Origin: Saccharospirillum sp.
GTDB lineage: Bacteria; Pseudomonadota; Gammaproteobacteria; Pseudomonadales; Natronospirillaceae
Length of the DNA: 64,000 bases
NCBI GenBank assembly: GCA_022565595.1
Contig: JAIUML010000025.1
Coordinates: 1 to 64,000, forward strand
Reading direction: 5' to 3'
The notes under the pieces were generated by a model. It saw only the letters and a list, made by a program, of their open reading frames with translations. It did not search any database and had not been told where the DNA came from. Below, in pieces: positions 9,140-17,945 of this stretch (positions are counted from its first letter, which is position 1; every line of letters begins with the position of its first letter). The position numbers and the translations under genes are program-made.

Positions 9140-10279
9140 ATGTTCGATTTTATTGACCGCCGCAATACGCACGCCATAAAACTGGAAAAGTACCGCGACC
9201 AGCCCCTGATGCCCATGTGGGTTGCCGATATGGATCTGGCCACGGCCCCCTGTGTCAGCAAGGCCCTGCAGAGCCGCATGGAACACCAGGTTTATGGCTA
9301 CACTCACCCCTGGCCCAGCCTGAACCAGAGTGTAGTCAACTGGTGTCAGCAGGAGTACGACTGGTCCATCGAGGCGGATTGGATCGTCTGGCTGCCTGGC
9401 GTTGTGCCCAGTTTTAACCTGGCTATTCAGGCCTTTGCCAAGGGTGGCCGGGTCATCACTCAGGAACCCAATTACCCGCCATTGAGAGCCGCCGCCAAAT
9501 TGCGCGGTTGCACCCCCGTTGCCCTACCGGTCACCTTCAACGGTGCCACCTGGCAATGGGACTGGCAACAACTCGAACAGGAACTGGCACACCCGGAGTG
9601 CCATTTGATCATCACCTGCAACCCAATGAACCCTCATGGCACCGTGCTCAGCCCCGCTGATATGGCTCGTCTCGGTGCCCTGTGCGAACAATACCAGGTG
9701 GTACTTTGCTCGGATGAAATCCATTGCGACCTTCGCCTGGACGCCAGCAGTGTTCATACTCCGGCAGGCCTGGTCGATACCCTTGCAGCGCGCAGCCTGA
9801 CCTTGATGGCCGCCAGCAAGACATTCAATGTGGCCGGTCTCGGTTGCTCCTTCGCCATTATACCGGACAATGCCTTGCGACAGCACTTCCGCCACTGTGG
9901 CCATGACCTGGTGCCCCACCCCAACTTTCTCGGCTACTTTGCCGCCGAAGCGGCCTTTACTCAGGGCAGGCCCTGGCTATCGGATTTGTTGGGCCACTTG
10001 CGTGGTAACCAGCATCGCGTTGCCGAGGTCATCAATGGCCTCTCCGGCCTGCGTTATCGTCCCCAGGCAGCCACCTTCCTGGCATGGATTGAATCCGATT
10101 TCGGCCCGGGCGAAGCCCTGCGTTATTTCAACGAAGCAGGCATCATGCCCAGTGATGGAAAAGACTTTGGTGACCCCTGTTCGGTTCGGCTGAACTTTGG
10201 TACCGACCGAGCCACGCTTGAACAGGCACTGACTCAGTTGAGTGACTACTGGCGCCAGAACAGGCCGGAAGTATCTTGA
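9140..10279 (+). CDS. MalY/PatB-type cystathionine beta-lyase (C-S lyase)
   Basis: 379 aa, fold type I PLP enzyme. Residues 1-30 (MFDFIDRRNTHAIKLEKY...MWVADMD) are the diagnostic MalY/PatB start; DEIHCDL (192-198) contacts PLP and Lys227 in AASKTFNVAGL binds it. It cleaves cystathionine or cysteine conjugates to pyruvate, ammonia and a thiol. The start was set at 9140 (GAGAGA upstream); in-frame codons further upstream overlap palindromic element A and are not conserved-looking. Its 3' end overlaps the convergent DUF3024 gene by 34 bp. Confidence 0.9.
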   Translation: MFDFIDRRNTHAIKLEKYRDQPLMPMWVADMDLATAPCVSKALQSRMEHQVYGYTHPWPSLNQSVVNWCQQEYDWSIEADWIVWLPGVVPSFNLAIQAFAKGGRVITQEPNYPPLRAAAKLRGCTPVALPVTFNGATWQWDWQQLEQELAHPECHLIITCNPMNPHGTVLSPADMARLGALCEQYQVVLCSDEIHCDLRLDASSVHTPAGLVDTLAARSLTLMAASKTFNVAGLGCSFAIIPDNALRQHFRHCGHDLVPHPNFLGYFAAEAAFTQGRPWLSDLLGHLRGNQHRVAEVINGLSGLRYRPQAATFLAWIESDFGPGEALRYFNEAGIMPSDGKDFGDPCSVRLNFGTDRATLEQALTQLSDYWRQNRPEVS

Positions 10280-10578
10280 ACGATGGCTTCGAGCAGGGGT
10301 TGAGGGTCTTTGCTCGCCGGTACATCCGGCAACAACAGCCAACGCCCCTGACTACTGCGAAAATACAGCCGCCATGCATCCTGACGCCAGTTGATCAGGC
10401 CGACCGGCAATTCGATTTGGGTCTTCTGGTTGGGGTGCGGACCCACCTCGTAAATCACCAGGGCTGTCTTTTGCTGTTTGCTGGTCAGCGGAATTTCCGG
10501 ATAATGAGCCAGCAATCGCCGCCAGGCATTCTCGGCCTGATGTTGTACGAATTCGGGAAGCAATACCGGCTTTGTCAC
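10246..10578 (-). CDS. DUF3024-like hypothetical protein
   Basis: About 110 aa. The C-terminal half, with IELPVGLINW...WRLYFRSSQGRW...FW, resembles the DUF3024 pattern (pairs of Trp/aromatics ending in FWG). No function is known. The start is uncertain: GTG 10578 was chosen, TTG 10593 is an alternative, and neither has a strong ribosome-binding site. It runs head-to-head with the DUF3820 gene with almost no space between them, and tail-to-tail with the C-S lyase gene. Confidence 0.6.
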   Translation of the reverse strand: MTKPVLLPEFVQHQAENAWRRLLAHYPEIPLTSKQQKTALVIYEVGPHPNQKTQIELPVGLINWRQDAWRLYFRSSQGRWLLLPDVPASKDPQPLLEAIVQDTSGLFWRQ

Positions 10579-10596
10579 CAAGGAAACCTGCAATAG

Positions 10597-10827
10597 ATGT
10601 CGTTTAATACCGATGATCTGGTCGAACTGGCCAATACCAGAATGCCCTTTGGCAAGTATCAGGGTCAATACTTGATCTCCTTGCCGGAGCCTTACCTGCT
10701 CTGGTTTCAGAACAAGGGCTGGCCACCGGGCCGACTCGGCAGTTTGTTGGCATTGGCGTTGCTGATCCGCAGTGAAGGCCTCGAACACCTGATTCACCCG
10801 CTGAAAGGCAAGAGCACTCATGGCTGA
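10597..10827 (+). CDS. DUF3820 family protein
   Basis: 76 aa. MPFGKYQGQYLISLPEPYLLW followed by KGWPPGRLG is the family signature. A small cytoplasmic protein, described in some annotations as a putative quorum-sensing-regulated factor; no mechanism is established. The stop overlaps the start of the downstream metallopeptidase gene by 8 bp, implying translational coupling. Confidence 0.8.
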   Translation: MSFNTDDLVELANTRMPFGKYQGQYLISLPEPYLLWFQNKGWPPGRLGSLLALALLIRSEGLEHLIHPLKGKSTHG

Positions 10828-11515
10828 GCAACTGGAGTGGCAGGGTGAGAGCATCCCCATAGTGCGCTCAAGGCGCAAAACCCTCGCCTTGCACGTCAAG
10901 GCCGGTGAGGCAGAGATACGGGCACCCGGACACCTGAGCCGTACCGACATACGCCAGTTCCTGGACAGCCGCCAGCAATGGTTGCTCAAGGTCAAAACCG
11001 AGCAGGCACAACGTCAGGCCGACCTGCCCGATTATAGCCAAAATGAGACGGCTCCCCTGATGGACCGGCAGCTCGAACTGTCTCTGACAGAGGGTTCCGC
11101 CCTGGCCTGGAAGGTCGAAGACAATCAGTTGCACATCACGGTGAAAGAAAGAACCCGAGACGCCGTTCACACGGTTCTGGCCGACTTTTACAAGGCCCAG
11201 GCTCGCTTCTATTTGACCGAAAAAACACTGCAGTGCGTGCACCAACAGGGCTGGCACCAGCGGCTGACCGACATCCGTTTTCGACGCACCAAAACCAAAT
11301 GGGGACACTGTACTGCCGCCGGGCGCATTCAATACAACTGGCTGGTAATGCAAGCACCCGAGCGCGTTGTCGACTACCTTGTAGCACACGAATGTGCCCA
11401 TTTGTTGCACCCGCACCACGGCCCCGCTTTCTGGGCCGAGGTGCAGCGGCTGCATCCAGGCTGGCAAGCCGAACGCGCTTGGCTGCACCATCAAGGGCAC
11501 CGTTTGCAGTTGTAG
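10820..11515 (+). CDS. YgjP-like M48 (DUF45) metallopeptidase
   Basis: 231 aa. The zinc-protease motif is HECAH (190-194), with a further His in HHGPAFW as likely third ligand. The N-terminal beta-rich region (WQGESIPIVRSRRKTLALHVKAGEAEIRAP) is typical of YgjP/DUF45 proteins. TKWGHCT is the conserved mid-motif (RTKTKWGHC). A cytoplasmic, probably zinc-dependent peptidase of unknown substrate. It is translationally coupled to DUF3820. Confidence 0.85.
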   Translation: MAEQLEWQGESIPIVRSRRKTLALHVKAGEAEIRAPGHLSRTDIRQFLDSRQQWLLKVKTEQAQRQADLPDYSQNETAPLMDRQLELSLTEGSALAWKVEDNQLHITVKERTRDAVHTVLADFYKAQARFYLTEKTLQCVHQQGWHQRLTDIRFRRTKTKWGHCTAAGRIQYNWLVMQAPERVVDYLVAHECAHLLHPHHGPAFWAEVQRLHPGWQAERAWLHHQGHRLQL

Positions 11516-11537
11516 TTCATAACTAAAAGAGAACAGG

Positions 11538-11888
11538 ATGGAACGACGCCAAGGGCCGGATTTCTGGCTGAAGCTTTTCTATATCATTCTATCTCTAGGC
11601 TGGCTGGGTTTGATCGCCTTTCAGGTACTGTGGTGGCTGGCCAAACCAGAAATGGATACCGGTCTGGTGCGCTTTCACAACATCGAAATGCGCGAGGACT
11701 GGGTCAGTGAAATAGCGGTCTGGATACCCGTCGTCCTGACCTTGTGTGTGTTGAGTTCGCTCTGGGCCTTGCATCTACAACGTATACGCGGCCGGCGCCA
11801 CCTGGATGGCACCGGCTGGAGCATCTGGCTGCTGCTGGCCCTGGTCCTTGTTTCCGGCACCCTCTTTGGCTTGAGCTACACCCGTTAA
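11538..11888 (+). CDS. Small membrane protein of unknown function
   Basis: 116 aa with three predicted membrane helices (about 10-33, 57-78, 92-113) and a charged loop after each of the first two. I do not recognise the family. It starts 22 bp after the metallopeptidase gene on the same strand and is probably the last gene of that operon. Confidence 0.65.
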   Translation: MERRQGPDFWLKLFYIILSLGWLGLIAFQVLWWLAKPEMDTGLVRFHNIEMREDWVSEIAVWIPVVLTLCVLSSLWALHLQRIRGRRHLDGTGWSIWLLLALVLVSGTLFGLSYTR

Positions 11889-11932
11889 CTGATGTCAAAG
11901 ATTGCAGCAGGCTGTTCAGACCAGACTGGGCG

Positions 11933-13498
11933 CTACAACTTGTAGCGGTTAACGAGCGCCCTTAGCTCCCCTGTCATGCCGTCAATGCGCTCGATGCCAA
12001 CAACCAGATGTTCGGTCTCTTCCGCGTTTTTGGAAGAAACATCACTGATTCGAACTACGTTGACATTCATGTCCTCTGCTACCTTGGACTGCTCCTCCGC
12101 TGTGGTGGCAATCAGTTCGTTCATGGAGGAAATGGACTCGACAGCATCCAGAATATGTTTTAGCCCATCACCGATCTCAGTAATATTGATGGCACTGGTT
12201 TTAACGACTTCGGCGCTTTCGTTTGCAGCATGAGCCGCTTCATCGCTCTGCGATTGCAACTGACCGATGACCGTTTCAATCTCCTTGGTCGACTCTGCGG
12301 TTTTAACCGATAAATTACGTACTTCGTCTGCCACAACAGCAAAGCCACGCCCCTGCTCGCCAGCGCGAGCCGCTTCTATAGCCGCATTTAGCGCCAGCAA
12401 GTTGGTTTGTTCTGCAATATCGTTGATGGTTTTCACCACCGAGGTAATGGCATCGGTTTGATTTTTCAGGCTGGCTATACGATCAGCCAGAGCCGACATC
12501 TGTCCTTGCATGGACTGAGCTGAGGTGATCGCCTGCGCAATTACCTGGCGCGAATGACCCGCCTGCTGATTGGCGTCGCTGGCGCGGTGGGCGGTTTCTT
12601 CTGCATTTTGAGCAACCTCACGAATGGTGGCCGACATCTCGGTCATGGCGGTGGCAACCTGATGAGTATCGTCCGATTGCAACTGAGCGCGCTCCGAGTA
12701 ATTGCGGCTGGCCTTATTGAACTCACCGGACAAACCATGCAACTCACTCACCAACTCCGATAGCTGCCCGAGCGTCGCCGCCAGATTGCCCGCCAGTTGA
12801 TTGAAGTGTCGAGCCAACTCCCCGAACTCGTTCCTGGGGCGCTCATTGGCTCTGACCGTCATATCCCCAGACGCAACGGCACGAAAGGACTCCAGCAGAT
12901 CCGAAATGCCGCGTTGAAGCAGTCGCCCCAGTCCAAAGGCAACCAGCACGAACACCACAACAGAAGCCGCAGCGACTCCAAGGATGACATTGATGATGGT
13001 ACCGAGCGCGGACTGAATTTGGGCATCGACCGTCGAAATCACGTAATTGATGGTGTATTCGGCTTCCGGTTCGTTGTCCTTCCATTCCCGAAACAGGCTT
13101 TGCAATTCAGGAGTGACGGCCTCCCCTCTGGGGTGCGCCTGAACACGATCGGCCATGCGGAACAGAATGTCTGAAGTGCGACGAACCCGATCGGTCACTT
13201 CTCGGTCTTCCTGGAACGGCCCGCTTGTGGTTGCCCCCAATAAACGTTGAGCGGAGTCGCGCGCATGGTCGAGCCTTGCTGGAAGGTTCGTAACTTCCGG
13301 CTCATAAACGGCCAGTTGCAGCTCAGAGGCGGCGGTTCTCATCTCGCTGTACTGGAGAATAGCCGGAATCAGAGATTGGGAGTAATAGGTTGCCAGTCCG
13401 CCAACAAAGCGAGACCCCAGAAAACCTGCTAAACCAACCAGTACAAGCAGTAACAGCAAGCCTGCCATGGAAAAGCGAATACGGGACTGAATAGTCAT
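11933..13498 (-). CDS. Methyl-accepting chemotaxis protein
   Basis: 521 aa. TM1 (about 8-30), a periplasmic sensor of about 140 residues, TM2 (about 165-187), HAMP (about 190-245), then the cytoplasmic signalling domain with the hairpin tip [20 protein letters not shown] and [15 protein letters not shown]. It binds CheA/CheW and is methylated on Glu/Gln sites in the flanking helices. No C-terminal CheR/CheB pentapeptide; it ends RYKL. The ligand is unknown (a small four-helix-type periplasmic sensor). Monocistronic. Confidence 0.93.
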   Translation of the reverse strand: MTIQSRIRFSMAGLLLLLVLVGLAGFLGSRFVGGLATYYSQSLIPAILQYSEMRTAASELQLAVYEPEVTNLPARLDHARDSAQRLLGATTSGPFQEDREVTDRVRRTSDILFRMADRVQAHPRGEAVTPELQSLFREWKDNEPEAEYTINYVISTVDAQIQSALGTIINVILGVAAASVVVFVLVAFGLGRLLQRGISDLLESFRAVASGDMTVRANERPRNEFGELARHFNQLAGNLAATLGQLSELVSELHGLSGEFNKASRNYSERAQLQSDDTHQVATAMTEMSATIREVAQNAEETAHRASDANQQAGHSRQVIAQAITSAQSMQGQMSALADRIASLKNQTDAITSVVKTINDIAEQTNLLALNAAIEAARAGEQGRGFAVVADEVRNLSVKTAESTKEIETVIGQLQSQSDEAAHAANESAEVVKTSAINITEIGDGLKHILDAVESISSMNELIATTAEEQSKVAEDMNVNVVRISDVSSKNAEETEHLVVGIERIDGMTGELRALVNRYKL

Positions 13499-13597
13499 GC
13501 TGAGACTCCCTTTGAATATAGATTTGTTATGTTATCGACCAAGGTCAGCCTGACTATAGTACGACTTCGCGAGATTGCCGCAGGTGATTAGACCTGC

Positions 13598-14005
13598 TCA
13601 CATCTCATGAGCACTCGAACAGGCAGACAATGGCCCTACCCTGTGAACAAATTCTTCACCGGGAAACTGCCATCGAAGTGTCAAACCTCCCTCTGGCTCC
13701 TCAATAAACGTCAGGTGGTAAGGCCGGATGCCATCCTCTCCACACACAAGCAGCACCGACCACTCTCCGGGCACAGCCGATTCGGGTGGCTGATCGCCGA
13801 AATAGCAGGCAAACATAAAACGCTGTAGCCATTGAGCATCTATTTCGTATACCGCAGCTTCGGGCACCGGGGGCTCGTTGTTGCGCCATCGTTCACAGGC
13901 GGCATCGCTGCCCCAAACACCCTGTGGGTGTTGTAAAGGGGCCTCTTCACCCCAGGCGTTGAGCATGGTGAATAGCAAGATGAGTAAGGGCACTTTCCGA
14001 AACAT
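13598..14005 (-). CDS. Secreted hypothetical protein
   Basis: 135 aa from ATG 14005 (AGG upstream). Residues 1-18 form a signal peptide (MFRKVPLLILLFTMLNAWG). The mature part has four Cys (two possible disulfides), many Trp and Glu, and no motif I know. Divergent from the nitroreductase operon; its promoter would share the 165-bp interval that carries two palindromic operators. Confidence 0.6.
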   Translation of the reverse strand: MFRKVPLLILLFTMLNAWGEEAPLQHPQGVWGSDAACERWRNNEPPVPEAAVYEIDAQWLQRFMFACYFGDQPPESAVPGEWSVLLVCGEDGIRPYHLTFIEEPEGGLTLRWQFPGEEFVHRVGPLSACSSAHEM

Positions 14006-14092
14006 GGCCTGTCGATCTCTTTTAATGGGCAGTACAACCAGACCAGAAAGACGCCTTGAAGTTCCCGGGCAGATCAAAAAACAAACTATTTT

Positions 14093-14129
14093 AGTACGAT
14101 ATCGCACTTGATAAGTACGATATCGTACT
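14093..14129. promoter_or_regulatory. Tandem palindromic operators
   Basis: AGTACGATATCGTACT (14114-14129) is a perfect 16-bp palindrome. AGTACGATATCGCACT (14093-14108) is a near copy. Their starts are 21 bp apart, two helical turns, so two dimers would bind the same face. They lie between a secreted protein (minus) and the nitroreductase-marR operon (plus), and are probable sites for the MarR protein encoded at 15312. Confidence 0.75.
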
Positions 14130-14170
14130 ATATGATCCTGTCTACACACTGATGAAAAGGCGGGTACGAC

Positions 14171-15334
14171 ATGAAAACATCCAACAAATCCAGGCTCTCA
14201 AGGCGTCATTTTCTCACTCTGGTAGGCGGCGGGGTCGTTGTTGCTGCTGGCAGTGGTATCGGACTCTTTGCCAGTACCCGGACGCCACATGCTGCCCTTA
14301 CTCCCTGGGCTCAGGCTGGTCAGTATGAGGAGCCGCGCCGGTTTGCACTGTCACACGCCATCCTGGCGCCCAACCCGCATAATTTACAGCCATGGCTAGT
14401 GGATTTGAGCGAAGAAGGCGTTGTGACCTTGCTGCCGGACCCTTCGCGGCGATTGCCAGCAACAGACCCCTTCGATCGCCAACTGACCATCGGTCTGGGT
14501 TGCTTTCTGGAGCAGATGACCATTGCGGCTTCCGCCGCAGGTTTTCGTGTAGAAACGACCCTGTTTCCAGAGGGCACTCCCTCGGACATCCTGGGCACCA
14601 TGCCCGTCGCACGCTCCCGCTTTGTAGCCGGTATCAACAGAGTCGACCCATTGTTTGAGCAGATTCCCTACCGTCGCTCCAGCAAAGTCCCTTTCGACCT
14701 GTCTCGCCCGGTCGCGGAACAGAGTCTGTTAGATCTTCAGCCAGAAGTAGTGGGCACTTCCTTTAGTGGAACTGTCGATGCGGCTCAGGTTGCCGAACTC
14801 AGAAAACTGACCTGGGATGCATGGTTGACGGAATACTCCACACCCACTGCCCACAAGGAAAGCGTTGATCTGATGCGCCTTGGCAAAACAGAAATCGAAG
14901 CCAATCCGGACGGCATAGATGTCGGCGGTATGCCACTGGAAGGCTTGATCGCGATAGGGTTGGTTACACGACAAGGGCTGCTGACCCCCGGTACCATCAG
15001 TTATCAAGCGGGCCATGACATGTACAAACCCATGTTGGAAGCGACGCCTGCCTATGTATGGCTGACCAGCAACGACAATTCTCGTACGGCACAGATCGCG
15101 GCTGGTCGCGCCTGGCTGAGACTAAACCTGCTGACCACTCAACAGGGGTTGGCGCTGCACCCGGTCAGTCAGTGTTTGCAAGAATATCCTGAAATGGCGG
15201 AGCATTACCGCACGGCCCATCAGACCCTGGCGCAGCCGGGGCAAACCGTTCAGATGCTGGGCCGTTTAGGGTATGCTGAAGCGGTGCCGCAAACACCAAG
15301 ATGGAGCCTGGATGACAAGATCACACTCAGCTGA
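14171..15334 (+). CDS. Tat-exported nitroreductase-family (Acg-like) oxidoreductase
   Basis: 387 aa. Residues 10-36 are a twin-arginine signal (SRRHFLTLVGGG). The following LSHAILAPNPHNLQPW is the Acg/nitroreductase start, and LNLLTTQQGLALHPVSQ...LGR is the C-terminal FMN-binding pattern. Likely a periplasmic flavin oxidoreductase of unknown substrate. The 3' end overlaps marR by 23 bp, so the pair is coupled. The operators at 14093-14129 suggest induction by a small aromatic or quinone compound (inference). Confidence 0.78.
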   Translation: MKTSNKSRLSRRHFLTLVGGGVVVAAGSGIGLFASTRTPHAALTPWAQAGQYEEPRRFALSHAILAPNPHNLQPWLVDLSEEGVVTLLPDPSRRLPATDPFDRQLTIGLGCFLEQMTIAASAAGFRVETTLFPEGTPSDILGTMPVARSRFVAGINRVDPLFEQIPYRRSSKVPFDLSRPVAEQSLLDLQPEVVGTSFSGTVDAAQVAELRKLTWDAWLTEYSTPTAHKESVDLMRLGKTEIEANPDGIDVGGMPLEGLIAIGLVTRQGLLTPGTISYQAGHDMYKPMLEATPAYVWLTSNDNSRTAQIAAGRAWLRLNLLTTQQGLALHPVSQCLQEYPEMAEHYRTAHQTLAQPGQTVQMLGRLGYAEAVPQTPRWSLDDKITLS

Positions 15335-15788
15335 TACCGCCCCCCCTTCAGAGGGGCTAGTGATGTTCGAGTTGCTTAATGAGGTGGGCATCATCGCTCA
15401 ACTCAGCCGTGCCATGCTGGAATCACATCTTGATGAAGGGCTGACCGTTCACCATTTCACGGCTCTGAATCATCTGGTGAGATTGGGAGACGGGAAAACG
15501 CCCATGGACATGGCGCGTGCTTTTCAGGTACCCAAGACCAGCATGTCACACACCCTGGCGGGGCTGGAAAAGCGCGGCTTCATTCAATTGGTACCCAACC
15601 CGGCAGATGGCCGTGGCAAACTGGTGTTATTGACCGACGCAGGGCGCGAGTTGCGGGAACGGGCGATTCAAAGCCTTACCCCACAGATTGCCCAGATGAT
15701 TCCTCAGTTTGGCCTCGACGAAGCTCGCTCCATATTGCCGACGCTGCGCAAATTACGAGCCCTGCTGGATGGCGCTCGTGATGGTTGA
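15312..15788 (+). CDS. MarR-family transcriptional regulator
   Basis: 158 aa from ATG 15312 (GGAG upstream). An alternative ATG at 15363 has the stronger GAGGGG site and would give 141 aa, closer to the usual MarR length. The winged helix spans about 55-115 (TPMDMARAFQVPKTSMSHTL, then wing NPADGRGKLVLLT). It probably represses its own operon through the palindromes at 14093-14129. Confidence 0.88.
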   Translation: MTRSHSADTAPPSEGLVMFELLNEVGIIAQLSRAMLESHLDEGLTVHHFTALNHLVRLGDGKTPMDMARAFQVPKTSMSHTLAGLEKRGFIQLVPNPADGRGKLVLLTDAGRELRERAIQSLTPQIAQMIPQFGLDEARSILPTLRKLRALLDGARDG

Positions 15789-16654
15789 ACGGAATGTTGC
15801 CTGATGCTGCTGAATAAAATCGTCAATTGAAATCGGTGACCTCTGCATGAGTTGCTGAAAAGAATCGCTGACCTCTGGCGGGCCCTGGATAACCGGCAAG
15901 AAATGAAGCACCAGCATGACGATGACTTTTCCCTTGGGCAGCCCTTCCCCACTTTTCAAAAAGTAATAGCAAACCGGGTTCACACTGCGGTATTCAATGT
16001 TGGCATGGGTCAAATGATTGACCCGCTGCACTACTTCACCAAACGACAGGTTTTCAGTGCCCGACAAGGTGTAAGCCTTGTTTTTGTGCTGATCAAAGTT
16101 CGCGATGAGATGAGCCCCAACACAACCAATATCCTTCACGCTGAGCCAGTTGAACTTCGCCTGACGCGAAGGCAAGGTGATGCTTCGCTTCGCTTGGCCT
16201 GAATCTCCGGCAACAAGGTCGTGATCAGGTTTTCCATGAAATAGCTGGGTCTGAGGAAGATGTAGTCCAGTTGATGCGCCAATATCAACTTTTCGATTTT
16301 TCGGTGGGGTATGATATTCGAGCGCTCCGCGCCCTGTACCGATAGCAACACCACTCGAGTGATACCCTTATCTTTGATTTTTTTCACCAGGGGTTCGAAG
16401 TAACGAGGTATATCGGAAATCTGTGGCGGTCGCAATATAAACACCAGGTCGATACCTTCCAGGGCGCCATCAAAGGTAGATGCATCTTCGAAATCAAAAT
16501 GCCGACACTCCATCCGGAGCAACAGATTGAACTGCTCAAGGCTGGCTTCTACGCCTCGGACCCCCGCTACGAGTGTTACATCAGATTTTTCAAGAAGCTG
16601 AGAAAGCAACGCCAATCCGACATTACCAGTCGCACCTGTCACCAGAACTCTCAT
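15753..16654 (-). pseudogene. NmrA-like NAD(P)-binding protein, frameshifted
   Basis: The 5' part (16654 to about 16182) encodes MRVLVTGATGNVGLALLSQL and the SDR-a/NmrA body up to LLPEIQAKRS; the 3' part continues in another frame as ITLPSRQAKFNWLSVKDIG... to the stop at 15753. The break is a 5-bp tandem duplication (minus-strand AAGCGAAGCGAAGC, plus 16182-16195). Removing one unit restores a continuous protein of about 299 aa, normal for the family. The 3' end overlaps the convergent marR by 36 bp. Either a recent null mutation, slip-strand phase variation or a sequence error. Confidence 0.8.
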
Positions 16655-16689
16655 GACTCTTTCTCCTCTTGACCACCCAGGGCTGTTAC

Positions 16690-17118
16690 CTACTCGATTT
16701 GATGTTCACAGACTCTGGCCAATAGATCGGTCAGTTGTTGCCATTCATCGTCCTTTAGCGGCGCCTTCAGTCGATCGACCCACGCCTGAGCATGTTGTAC
16801 AACTTCCAATCTCGCCTTCTTACCCTTTGGTGTCAGTCTAATCAGCCACTGACGCCCATCCTCCGCACTCTTTTCTCGGTGCACATAACCCTGGTTGCTT
16901 AATGCGACGATGGCCCGCGTCACGTTGGACTTGTCAACCTCCAGGCGATGCGCAAGGGCATCCTGATGAATGCACTCCTCTTCCTGTATGGCAAGCAGAT
17001 AGACCTGCTGGCCGGGGCCAATCGACAGTGGTGCCAATACCTTGCTGAAATGGGTGTGTGCCAAGCGGTTAAGCAACCATAGGTGATAGCCAAAGGCGTT
17101 ATCCCGGTTTTTTTGCAT
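16690..17118 (-). CDS. MarR-family transcriptional regulator
   Basis: 142 aa. Winged helix: IHQDALAHRLEVDKSNVTRAI then SAEDGRQWLIRLTPKGK. It lies between a NAD(P)-binding oxidoreductase gene (28 bp upstream) and the NmrA pseudogene (35 bp downstream), all on the minus strand; it probably regulates this three-gene operon, perhaps via the inverted repeat at 17806-17819. Confidence 0.9.
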   Translation of the reverse strand: MQKNRDNAFGYHLWLLNRLAHTHFSKVLAPLSIGPGQQVYLLAIQEEECIHQDALAHRLEVDKSNVTRAIVALSNQGYVHREKSAEDGRQWLIRLTPKGKKARLEVVQHAQAWVDRLKAPLKDDEWQQLTDLLARVCEHQIE

Positions 17119-17145
17119 CTGTAACCCCCAAAAAATTTGACTGTT

Positions 17146-17790
17146 TCAGGAATAACTCACCATAGGGCTCTGACATTTCAATTGAGAATCCGTCAAAGCA
17201 TCGACCATGTAACGACCCAGATCTTCTCGACTGATGCCACTGGGTTTCGGTGGTTGGTAAGAACCTTTCAACCTACCTTTGGCAGGAGTATTGGCCAAAA
17301 TGGGAGGCCTTATTACGGTGTAGTCCAAGCCGGAAGTGATCAACTGTTGGTAGGCTCGTTCGCTCGATTCGAGCACATTACGGGCAGTCAACTTCATTAT
17401 CATCCGAATGATTTTTCGGCTAAAGTCAGGCACATCCCGCTCATCGATCACCGCTGCACCCAGAAGCCAGACAACACGTTTCACCTCGGCCTCTTTGGCT
17501 GCCGTCAAAACAGCTATGGCAGCCAGGTTTGGCAGATCCGGGTGACCGCCTTTGACGGGCCCTGCAGCGAAGATCAAGCCCTCACAACCCGCCAGCGCCT
17601 TGGCAACATCGGCATCATTCAACAGATCTCCTTTAACCAGATGAAGCTTCTCGGCGTGATCACGCCTCAAGGCTGGATCTACCTTGTCCGGGTTACGAAC
17701 CAGGGCGTTTACCTCGTAGCCTTTATCAAGCGCAGCGCGCAGTACCTGCAGACCCGTCTGACCTGAACCACCAAAAACAGCAATTTTCAT
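17146..17790 (-). CDS. NAD(P)-binding oxidoreductase (atypical SDR / NmrA-like)
   Basis: 214 aa. Rossmann motif GGSGQTGLQV (residues 8-17), ALVRNPDKV, and LDYTVIRPPIL are typical of the NAD(P)H-binding PF13460 family (BVR-B/YwnB-like). No Tyr-x-x-x-Lys catalytic pair is obvious. Substrate unknown. First gene of the oxidoreductase-marR-NmrA operon; GGAGAG precedes the ATG. Confidence 0.82.
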   Translation of the reverse strand: MKIAVFGGSGQTGLQVLRAALDKGYEVNALVRNPDKVDPALRRDHAEKLHLVKGDLLNDADVAKALAGCEGLIFAAGPVKGGHPDLPNLAAIAVLTAAKEAEVKRVVWLLGAAVIDERDVPDFSRKIIRMIMKLTARNVLESSERAYQQLITSGLDYTVIRPPILANTPAKGRLKGSYQPPKPSGISREDLGRYMVDALTDSQLKCQSPMVSYS

Positions 17791-17805
17791 GACGCTCTCC
17801 TATTC

Positions 17806-17819
17806 GTTGCGTATGCAAC
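17806..17819. promoter_or_regulatory. Inverted-repeat operator candidate
   Basis: GTTGC-GTAT-GCAAC, arms of 5 bp around 4 bases, lies 15 bp before the oxidoreductase start. It is the only clear inverted repeat in this promoter region and fits a MarR dimer. Confidence 0.5.
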
Positions 17820-17869
17820 TATAATAGGGGTCAAAGGGAGAACTACAAGCACTACTGAATGTAAATAAA

Positions 17870-17892
17870 GTCTCGGCGTCTTAACCTGAGAC
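17870..17892 (-). terminator. Possible terminator after FAD monooxygenase gene
   Basis: On the minus strand GTCTCAGG...CCGAGAC can pair with a one-base bulge and is followed by TTTATTT. It lies 54-76 bp past the monooxygenase stop. Confidence 0.45.
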
Positions 17893-17945
17893 CTCTTCTG
17901 AACTAAACGCTTAGTGCTATCTGCCTCTTGCCGGACACCAGGGCT

